The notes below the pieces were generated by a model, which had not been told where the DNA came from, did not search any database, and saw nothing but the letters and a program-made list of their open reading frames with translations. From JAIVJM01 sp963816985 (GTDB lineage Bacteria > Acidobacteriota > Blastocatellia > Pyrinomonadales > Pyrinomonadaceae): a stretch of 64,000 nucleotides of DNA. The translations under genes and the position numbers were made by a program. Position 1 is the first letter of the stretch, and each line of letters opens with the position of its first letter. The DNA lies in NCBI GenBank assembly GCA_963816985.1, contig CAWFMF010000004.1, positions 2,108,001-2,172,000 of the forward strand. Direction: 5' to 3'. This document shows positions 58,051 to 64,000 of the stretch, one piece after another.

Positions 58051-59445
58051 ATGAAGAGGTTTCTGAATCTTTACGCGGCGGCGGCGCTCTTTGCGCTCGT
58101 CTTCGCGACCGCCTGCCAGCCCGTGCCGACCGGCAACGCGAACACCGCGAACACGACCAACACGGCGACGAATACCAATGCCTTGGCCACGCCGACGCCC
58201 GCCGCCTCGACTTCAAGCGGCGCGGCGAACTTGCCGGTGACGCTGCCCGTGCTCGACGCGATGTTCGCCGACGAGGCGTTCGCCGGTGAGCTGAAGTCGC
58301 GCCTCCAACTCACGGACGAGCAGATCGAGCGCCTGAAAAAAATCGCGCGCGACGAGACGGCCTCTCTGCGCGAGGGCGAGGGCGAAGACCATCAGGGCAC
58401 GACCTCGGACGCGACGCGGCGCGCCGCCGAGAAGATTAAAGAAGTCGTCGGCGCGGAGAAGGCACAGGGCTTCACCACCTTCGTCGGCGAGCGTTGGGCG
58501 GGCGGCGCGGGCGCGGTGGCGTCGAAGCCGAACGCGGTTCCGACCGACACGCGGCTCGTCGTCAACGCGCCCGCCTACCGCATGGACGTGTTCGAGAACG
58601 GCCAGCTCGTCAAGACCTATCGCGTCGGCATCGGCTACCCGGAGTTCCCGCTCCCGCAAGGCTTGAGAAAGGCTTCCTCCATCATCTTCAACCCGACTTG
58701 GACGCCGCCCGACGAGCCGTGGGTTGAGGCTTCGGGCAAGGTCAAGGTCGGCGAGCGTGTCGAGGCCGGGAGCCCTTTGAACCCGCTCGGCCCGGTCAAG
58801 ATTCCCATCGGGATGCCCTCGCTCATCCACGGCGGCAAGTCGCCCGCGAAGCTCGGCACGTTCGCCTCGCACGGCTGCGTCGGCCTGACGAATCCGCAAG
58901 TCTTAGACGTGGCGCAGGTCATCGCGCGCCTCGGCGGCGCGGAGCTGAAGCCGGAGGACGTGGCCGCCTACGGGAAGAACAAGACCGAGACGAAGAACGT
59001 CAAGCTCTCCACGGAAGTGCCGGTCGAGCTGCGCTACGAGACCATCGTCGTCGAGGACGGCAAGCTCCACGTCTACCGCGACGTGTACGACAAGAACACC
59101 AACACCGAAGAGAACCTCCGCGCGGTGCTCGAAGCGCACGGCGTCTCGCTCTCAGACCTCTCGGAGCCGGAGCGCGCGCAGGTCATGGAAGCGCTCGCCG
59201 CGATGGCGCGCGACGCGAAGGGCAACCCGACCGACGGCGCGGCCACGCCGACGCCCACGCCGACTCCCGGCAAGAAGGCGGATAAGAAGGACGGCGACCG
59301 CGTGACCCGCGCGGTCAAGGGGCAGAAGGAAGTGGTGATTGAAATCGCCGCGCTGCGCGGCAAGGGCTACCCCGCGCCGGTCAACCTCTCCGGCGGCGAA
59401 CAGCAGCCGAAGAAGGCGACGGCGAAGGCGGGCAAGCGCGGTTAA
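58051..59445 (+). CDS. L,D-transpeptidase (YkuD family) lipoprotein
   Basis: 464 residues. Signal with lipobox-like FATAC (Cys about 22) and an Asn/Thr-rich spacer (about 28-46). A helical region follows, then the YkuD domain (about 185-310) with VVNAPAYRMDVF, HGGKSPAKLGTFASHGCVGL and the nucleophile C276 in SHGCVGLTN (SHGCxR-type, the Arg being Gly-Leu here). It makes 3-3 peptidoglycan cross-links or anchors proteins. The C-terminal 130 residues are charged and low in complexity. GAGGAG is upstream. Confidence 0.9.
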   Translation: MKRFLNLYAAAALFALVFATACQPVPTGNANTANTTNTATNTNALATPTPAASTSSGAANLPVTLPVLDAMFADEAFAGELKSRLQLTDEQIERLKKIARDETASLREGEGEDHQGTTSDATRRAAEKIKEVVGAEKAQGFTTFVGERWAGGAGAVASKPNAVPTDTRLVVNAPAYRMDVFENGQLVKTYRVGIGYPEFPLPQGLRKASSIIFNPTWTPPDEPWVEASGKVKVGERVEAGSPLNPLGPVKIPIGMPSLIHGGKSPAKLGTFASHGCVGLTNPQVLDVAQVIARLGGAELKPEDVAAYGKNKTETKNVKLSTEVPVELRYETIVVEDGKLHVYRDVYDKNTNTEENLRAVLEAHGVSLSDLSEPERAQVMEALAAMARDAKGNPTDGAATPTPTPTPGKKADKKDGDRVTRAVKGQKEVVIEIAALRGKGYPAPVNLSGGEQQPKKATAKAGKRG

Positions 59446-59470
59446 GAGGTCGTTTCAAAACCAGCGTCGG

Positions 59471-59540
59471 GCCTTTACCTTTGCGCCTTTGCGCCTTTGC
59501 GAGAGATTTAAGCTCACGCAAAGCCGCACAGGCCGCAAGG
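59471..59540. repeat. Inverted repeat, family J (TTTGCGCC word)
   Basis: CTTTGCGCCTTTGCGCC and following words (59472-59500) face CACGCAAAG and GGCCGCAAGG (about 59513-59540). It lies 26 bases after the L,D-transpeptidase stop, between convergent genes. Only part of the arms pair. Confidence 0.5.
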
Positions 59541-59562
59541 AGAAACATCGTTCACCGTGCCG

Positions 59563-59907
59563 TCAACGCCGCGCCTTCAGCCTGACGACGACCCTCTGCT
59601 CGTCCGGCAGTGTCAGAACTTGCTGATGGATCAACACGGTTCCGTCGTACAGTTCGAGCAGGAAGCGGCCCGCGCTCAGGTCTTCGAAACTGAAATTGCC
59701 CTTTTCGTCCACCCGCGTCACCAGCGGCGGCTTGCCCGCCCCCTTCGGGAAGTACAGGCGTGCGACCAGTCTCTGCGGGAGTTGGCCCGGAGTTTCCACC
59801 GTGACGTTCCCGCTGACCTCCAACCGCGTCGCGGCGTGGCCGAGGGCGTCGGCGCACAGGAACCACGCGAGCAGGCACAGGCACAGAAGTTTTCCGTATC
59901 TCATCAT
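59563..59907 (-). CDS. Secreted carboxypeptidase-regulatory-like protein
   Basis: 114 residues: signal peptide (1-26, ending HAATR), then a single beta-sandwich unit (LEVSGNVTVET, LVTRVDEKGNFSFEDLSAGRFLLELYD) similar to carboxypeptidase regulatory-like/TonB-linked plug folds. It starts by ATGA overlap with the stop of the gene upstream. Probably an exported binding or structural protein. Confidence 0.75.
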   Translation of the reverse strand: MMRYGKLLCLCLLAWFLCADALGHAATRLEVSGNVTVETPGQLPQRLVARLYFPKGAGKPPLVTRVDEKGNFSFEDLSAGRFLLELYDGTVLIHQQVLTLPDEQRVVVRLKARR

Positions 59908-60509
59908 CTTGCCCCTCTCGGCGTATTTACATTTCTAAATTCGGCGACCGTGCTGTCCGGCAACGTCTGCCCGCCCTCGACGGCGGAAGGCTGCGCGCGA
60001 GTCCGTTGCAGCGTGAACCCGTTCAGCTCGCAACGCTTCCTCTCCGCCGTGGGCCAGCAGTCTTCATCGTACAGGGGGTTGCCCTGAGCGTCCGCGTACT
60101 GGATGACGTAGGCGCGGTTCTGGACGTAGGGGACTAACAGCTCGATCCCCTGAGCGGTCTTGGCCTTCTGCACGGCAGCGATGGCGAAGACCTGCACGTC
60201 CGAATCAACCTTGCCTCTCAGCTCCACCATCTCCAGCGGCGTCTTGGCGTGAAAGCCCACATTCGGGCACAGGCGCGGGTGGGTGAAGATCGGGTAACTG
60301 AGCATGAAAGCGCCGAGCACGAACATGAGCAGCACCGGGAACTCGGTCTTGAGTTTGACGCCCATCGGCAGCTCAATCTCCGAGACGCTGACATTCTCGC
60401 CCTTGTTGTCGAGGTAGATTCTGCCCTTCCACAGCAGAAAGAGACTGCCCGCGACCATCACCATTCCGGCCAGCGAACAGAGAAAAAAAAGAGACAGGCT
60501 GAAATCCAT
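59904..60509 (-). CDS. Membrane protein with cytoplasmic N-end and periplasmic domain
   Basis: 201 residues. First helix (about 5-27), short charged turn (WKGRIYLDNKGENVSVSEIE), second helix (about 55-73), then a soluble domain with six-odd conserved Cys/Trp in CWPTAERKRC. Start at 60509 preferred because GGAGG is then 8 bases upstream; 60515 is an alternative. Its stop overlaps the next gene's ATG. I do not recognise the family. Confidence 0.62.
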   Translation of the reverse strand: MDFSLSLFFLCSLAGMVMVAGSLFLLWKGRIYLDNKGENVSVSEIELPMGVKLKTEFPVLLMFVLGAFMLSYPIFTHPRLCPNVGFHAKTPLEMVELRGKVDSDVQVFAIAAVQKAKTAQGIELLVPYVQNRAYVIQYADAQGNPLYDEDCWPTAERKRCELNGFTLQRTRAQPSAVEGGQTLPDSTVAEFRNVNTPRGAR

Positions 60510-60599
60510 GGCCATGACCTCCGTCAGATTGTGGGTGCAGGTGCGGGGCGCGGGCGACGTTGCCGGGAAGCTTAAGAGGTTCGAGAGGTCGTCTGTTTA

Positions 60600-60960
60600 A
60601 CCTCACTCAAGCTCCGCGGAGTGTGGGTTCGAGGAGCCGGAGTGGCATCGTCTGGAGGAGGCGCTCCGTTGAATCTTGCGGCGCAGGGTCTACCTTGAGG
60701 CCCTGGTTGTTAGCGAGAGGCTGTCGAGTCTGAAAACCGGCCAGCCGTGAAGGGTAAGCCTAAAGCGAGGAAGCGCGAAAACCGCGAGTGAGAAGCACGC
60801 GTAGCCTAAACCCAAGTCCGGCAGGAGTCAATGAAATTCACGACGGTCGGTCAGGTTAAAGTCGGACCCGTTTCCCTCAGACCGGCATGCCCGGAGTCGC
60901 CTGCTTCAGTCGGACTGCGCTCTCATTAGTAATGTAGGTTCGGGGGAAAATATTTCGCGG
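60600..60960. other. Structured, gene-free block, possibly relic of a group II intron or structured RNA
   Basis: No convincing reading frame across this stretch. It contains local foldable units such as GCGCGAAAACCGCG (about 60774-60787), CCGGCATGCCCGG (near 60882), and separated AGTCCG...CGGAC. Words such as CTGAAAACCGGCCAGCCGTG, AAGGGTAAGCC and AGTCAATGAAATTCAC recall the domain I part of group II introns as I remember them, but no domain V motif and no reverse transcriptase follow. Alternatives are another large ncRNA or a decayed mobile element. Confidence 0.3.
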
Positions 60961-60988
60961 GTCACGCGCGCCGGGGGAATGGCGGCGC

Positions 60989-62515
60989 TTAGAGGTCGAA
61001 GTCTCCGCGCCTGATCGCCTCTGCCACGCGCTCGATGTCGGGCGAGAGCGCGCGGTCGCTCGTGAGGCGCGGGACGTGGGCGCGCACGGCTTCGAGGGCG
61101 CGCGCGACGCCCTTGCCGGGCCGGTGCGCGGCGCGGCCCTCAAGAGCCTCTTTGTCGGCGCGCAGTTCGAGTCCCTGGGCGGCGGCGAGCAGCTCGATGG
61201 CGACGACGTACTCGACGTTCCCGACAATCGTGCGGAGCTTGTTTGCCGCCGTCATCCCCATCGAGACGTGATCCTCCTTGCCGCCGTCGGTCGGGAGGTT
61301 GTCCGTGGAGGCCGGGTGCGCGAGCACCTTGCACTCGTTGAGCAAAGCGACCGCCGCGATCTGCGCGACCATGAAGCCGGAGGCGACGCCCGCCTGCGGC
61401 GTCAGGAAGGCGGGCAGCCCGGCGCTCAAGTCGGGGTTCGTGAGGTGGTCAATGCGCCGCTCGCAGATGTTGCCGAGGTGGACGAGCGCGACCGCCGAAT
61501 AGTCGAAGGCGAGCGCGAGCGGTGCGCCGTGAAAGTTGCCGCCGGAGATGACGTCTTCGTCCTCGGCGAAGACGAGCGGGTTGTCGGTCGCGCCCCCGGT
61601 CTCGACCTCCGTAACTTCGCGCGCGTGTGCGAGCGCGTCGCGCACCGCGCCGTGCACCTGCGGCATGCAGCGCAGGGAGTACGCGTCCTGCACGCGCCGC
61701 TTGCCCTCCGTCTCCGGCTCGCAAAGCTCGCTCCCTTCGAGCAACTCGCGGAGCCGCGCGGCGGCCTCGACCTGCCCACGGTGCGGGCGCGCGAGGTGGA
61801 TGCGCTCGTCGAAGGCGGCGGGCAAACCTCTCAAGGCTTCGAGCGACATCGCGCCCGCCACATCGGCGACGCGCGCCACGCGACCGGCGCGTTCGAGCGC
61901 GAGACCCCCGACCGCCGTCAAAGCCTGCGTCCCGTTCAAGAGCGCGAGCCCCTCTTTCGCCTCCAGCGTCAGCGGCTCAATGCCTGCGCGCCGCAGGGCT
62001 TCGCCGCCCGCCATCCTCTCGCCTTCGAAGAACGCCTCGCCCTCGCCCACGCAGCAGAGCGCGAGGTGCGCGAGCGGCGCGAGGTCTCCGCTCGCGCCGA
62101 CGGAACCCTTTTCGGGGATGACGGGATGGACGCCGCGTTCAAGCATCGAGACCAGCGTCTCGGCGACGACCGCGCGCGCGCCGCTCAAGCCTTTGGCGAG
62201 CACGTTGGCGCGCAGAAGCATCATCGCCCGCGTCTCCGCTTCGGAGAGCGGCGGGCCGAGGCCGCACGAGTGGCTGCGCACGAGGTTGATTTGCAGCTCG
62301 CGAAGCTTATCGGGCGGGATGGTCTGTTCCGAGAGTTTCCCGAAGCCCGTCGTCACGCCGTAGACGACGCGCTCCTCGGCGACGATGCGCTCGACCATCC
62401 GCCGCGACGCCTCCATCCGCGCGAGCGCGCCCGCCGAGAGAGAGACGCCCTCCGCGCCGCGCGCCACACGACCGACCTCTTCGAGTGTCAGATTTTGACC
62501 GTCGAGTTCAATCAT
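60989..62515 (-). CDS. hutH: Histidine ammonia-lyase
   Basis: 508 residues. Deaminates histidine to urocanate via an MIO cofactor formed from A141-S142-G143 in GSVGASGDLAPLAH. Other landmarks: YGVTTGFGKL, NLVRSHSCGLG, VQDAYSLRCMPQVHG, ATDNPLVF and LPTDGGKEDHVSMG. First step of the pathway whose second enzyme (hutU) lies at 50360. The imidazolonepropionase, formiminoglutamase and regulators are not in the window unless among the secreted amidohydrolases, which look exported. No clear ribosome site. Confidence 0.97.
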   Translation of the reverse strand: MIELDGQNLTLEEVGRVARGAEGVSLSAGALARMEASRRMVERIVAEERVVYGVTTGFGKLSEQTIPPDKLRELQINLVRSHSCGLGPPLSEAETRAMMLLRANVLAKGLSGARAVVAETLVSMLERGVHPVIPEKGSVGASGDLAPLAHLALCCVGEGEAFFEGERMAGGEALRRAGIEPLTLEAKEGLALLNGTQALTAVGGLALERAGRVARVADVAGAMSLEALRGLPAAFDERIHLARPHRGQVEAAARLRELLEGSELCEPETEGKRRVQDAYSLRCMPQVHGAVRDALAHAREVTEVETGGATDNPLVFAEDEDVISGGNFHGAPLALAFDYSAVALVHLGNICERRIDHLTNPDLSAGLPAFLTPQAGVASGFMVAQIAAVALLNECKVLAHPASTDNLPTDGGKEDHVSMGMTAANKLRTIVGNVEYVVAIELLAAAQGLELRADKEALEGRAAHRPGKGVARALEAVRAHVPRLTSDRALSPDIERVAEAIRRGDFDL

Positions 62516-62522
62516 AAAGAGA

Positions 62523-62596
62523 AGATGTCAGATGTCGGATGCGAGATGTTAGAGGAAGCAACTTATCTTTGAACTAACGTCTCGCATCCGGCATCT
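62523..62596. repeat. Inverted repeat, family B, copy 2
   Basis: Arms about 62530-62552 (AGATGTCGGATGCGAGATG, TTAG) and 62574-62596 match at 21 of 23 positions. The right end overlaps the stop codon of the DUF2270 gene (62595-62597). Related words to copy 1 at 4716-4787. Confidence 0.85.
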
Positions 62597-63644
62597 ATTT
62601 CAAACTTTCTTCCGGCACCGACCTCTTGTGAGGGTATTGCGTGCGGTGGATGTCTTCGGGCGTTTGGGTGCGGTGGATGTCGGGTCGTTTCCACTCGCCG
62701 GTGGCCGAGCCGGTGCGCGGGGCGCGGGTGCGTTCGCGGGCCTTCTTGGCGCGGCGCACGGTGGCGGTGCGGCGGCGGTCGGCGGCGGCGCGCGTCCAGT
62801 CGGTCATGCTCTTGATGGGGTGGAAGTCGCGCTCGGTCAAGACCTCGCCCGTCGCCTGTTGGAGGCGCATCGTGGCGAGCGCGAAGATCATCAGCCCGGC
62901 GTTGATGAAGACGCCGACCAGGAAGACAATCGCGCCGGGGACGACGCCGATGGTCGCGCGGTCAATGAAGGCGTTGAAGTCGTAGGCTGGGACGGGGTGG
63001 ATGTAGACCTTCAAGTTCCAGCTCGCCGCCAGCAGCGCGAAAATCCAGAGGTAGTTGCGGCGCAGGCGGCGGCCCACGGCCTCCCACTCGCTGATCGTGA
63101 AGTGCGGCGCGCGCAGGTCTTCGACGAGGTGCGAAATCCACACGTCGTCGGTCGGTTTCTCCGGCGCGAGCACCTGCGTGAAGAAGCCCGTCTCCAGCAC
63201 TCTCACGCGGCTCGACCAGATTTCGTAATAGCGGTAGCGCCGCGCCTCCATGAAGAGGAAGAAGCAGACGAGCACGGTGTTGATGAGGATGACGAAGTGC
63301 GGGTTGGTCGGCGACGAGAAGGCGAAAGAGAGCGTCGCGCCCGTCGTCAAAACGGCCCAGTTCGTCGTCGTGTCCAGACGGTTGCGCCAGGTGTTGGCGC
63401 GCGAGACCTCGCCGCGATAGAAGTGCACCATCGCCATGTTGAACTCGCCCGGCGAGAGCTTGCGGTGCGGGCGCGGGGGCGCGGCGGCGGCCACTTGCTC
63501 CGGCGTGATCGTCTGGTGGATGGGTGCCGTTTCGGGCGCGTCGGCGGGCGGCGCGGGCCGCTGCTGCTGTGCTTGAGTTCCGAGGGTTCGTTCGGTGCTG
63601 GCAAGCGTGGCGGTCACTCTGGGGCGGTCTGTCTTCATCGTCAT
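62595..63644 (-). CDS. DUF2270 membrane protein
   Basis: 349 residues. After a low-complexity start, LSPGEFNMAMVHFYRGEVSRANTWRNRLDTTTNWAVL leads to the DUF2270 region with about four membrane helices (about 95-115, 120-140, 215-235, 255-280) and VDLRAPHFTISEWEAVGRRLRRNYLW-like blocks. Function unknown. A second in-frame ATG lies at 63638; no good Shine-Dalgarno at either. It reads away from the divergent gene at the right edge. Confidence 0.8.
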   Translation of the reverse strand: MTMKTDRPRVTATLASTERTLGTQAQQQRPAPPADAPETAPIHQTITPEQVAAAAPPRPHRKLSPGEFNMAMVHFYRGEVSRANTWRNRLDTTTNWAVLTTGATLSFAFSSPTNPHFVILINTVLVCFFLFMEARRYRYYEIWSSRVRVLETGFFTQVLAPEKPTDDVWISHLVEDLRAPHFTISEWEAVGRRLRRNYLWIFALLAASWNLKVYIHPVPAYDFNAFIDRATIGVVPGAIVFLVGVFINAGLMIFALATMRLQQATGEVLTERDFHPIKSMTDWTRAAADRRRTATVRRAKKARERTRAPRTGSATGEWKRPDIHRTQTPEDIHRTQYPHKRSVPEESLK

Positions 63645-63856
63645 CTCAGTCTGCGGCCAAACAACTTGCGGGCGACTGGGAGGCTTCGCTTCCGCCGTTC
63701 CCCGATGATAGCACGCGCGCGCTCTCGCGTAACAGAAACGTTGCCGCCTCGCCCGCGCCCGGCTTCGGACTCGCGAGAAACGACCGCCGGTCGCCTCGTC
63801 CGGCTCTGAACTTTGGACGAACTTTAACGTCCCCGAAGTCATCAAAAGGGGCTCGC

Positions 63857-63886
63857 TTGACACGCGCCGCCGGGCGCACCTATAGT
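63857..63886 (+). promoter_or_regulatory. Sigma-70 promoter
   Basis: TTGACA (63857-63862), 18 bases, TATAGT (63881-63886). The -35 is a perfect consensus and the -10 has five of six bases. The predicted transcript start is about 35 bases before the ATG at 63928. One of the clearest promoters in the window. Confidence 0.8.
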
Positions 63887-63927
63887 CATTTTTTGTCCGT
63901 AGCTTCTTGAAAACGTCCGTGAGGGAC

Positions 63928-64000
63928 ATGCAGGCGCAAGAGGACTTTGAAGGCGGCGGCGGCGAGCCGGGCGCGGACGAGCGGCGGATGCGCGAGGCCG
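63928..64000 (+). CDS. Start of a CDS (partial, leaves right edge)
   Basis: ATG at 63928 opens a frame of at least 24 codons with no stop before the window ends (MQAQEDFEGGGGEPGADERR, then MREA). It begins 42 bases after the -10 of a clear sigma-70 promoter, with GAGGGA close upstream. Acidic and Gly-rich start; nothing further can be said. Divergent from the DUF2270 gene. Confidence 0.65.
   Translation, partial: MQAQEDFEGGGGEPGADERRMREA

Noticed and set aside
60600..60960. RNase P RNA, tmRNA or signal recognition particle RNA
   Set aside because: The conserved landmarks of these RNAs (for example the AGGAAAGUCC region of RNase P RNA) are not seen.

Overview
The window is a GC-rich chromosomal segment most like an Acidobacteriota genome, probably class Blastocatellia. 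The evidence is a VWFA-related protein of the acidobacterial type, tandem secreted amidohydrolases, DUF2339/DUF2721/DUF817/DUF2270 membrane proteins, a kinase next to a WD40-caspase giant, and many GTG/TTG starts. This placement is inference from gene content; there is no rRNA marker. I found no tRNA, rRNA, CRISPR array, prophage or integrative element.

Layout. 1-3.7 kb: minus-strand run of secreted amidohydrolases; one has lost its first metal ligands and carries two C-terminal beta repeats. 4-8.5 kb: BON lipoprotein, YggX-like protein with extra CxxC pairs, coiled-coil protein, peroxiredoxin, PflX-like radical SAM enzyme and DUF2721 protein. 8.8-15 kb: Lys/Gly/Ala-rich basic protein, VWFA protein, GntR regulator, large DUF2339 membrane protein, Mpo1-like protein. 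15-21 kb: frameshifted aldo/keto reductase, PLP decarboxylase overlapping a CysQ-type phosphatase, OsmC, RidA, DUF4350 protein. 21-26 kb: regulatory locus with a sensor kinase, a sigma-54 activator, a near-perfect -24/-12 promoter and a lone receiver protein. 26-32 kb: DUF817, SbcD-like nuclease, Lon N-domain protein, MoaD-MoaE fusion, DinB-fold and YCII proteins, transposase remnant. 32-37.6 kb: gyrA, tandem PilZ protein, acyltransferase. 37.6-43.4 kb: Ser/Thr kinase followed by a 1343-residue WD40-caspase protein. 43.4-50.3 kb: MITE-like element, inositol monophosphatase, M24 peptidase, esterase, MFS exporter, short acidic peptide gene, HicBA module. 50.3-64 kb: hutU and, 9 kb away, hutH; YggT; glycosyltransferase, cytochrome P450 and sulfotransferase-like genes; zinc-ribbon protein; frameshifted M23 peptidase; L,D-transpeptidase; DUF2270 protein; and a gene leaving the right edge behind a clear sigma-70 promoter.

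The most unusual feature is non-coding. At least sixteen intergenic inverted repeats of several unrelated sequence families are present, most built from an iterated 6-10 bp word. Fourteen lie within about 26 bases of a stop codon and several supply it, so protein tails are encoded by repeat arms. They behave like a set of dispersed 3'-end hairpins. Other leads are the kinase/WD40-caspase pair, the sigma-54 circuit, a structured gene-free block at 60.6-60.96 kb, and a duplicated 5' end of the MFS gene beside HicBA. Two genes (aldo/keto reductase, M23) need a one-base correction near G/C runs, which may be sequence error.
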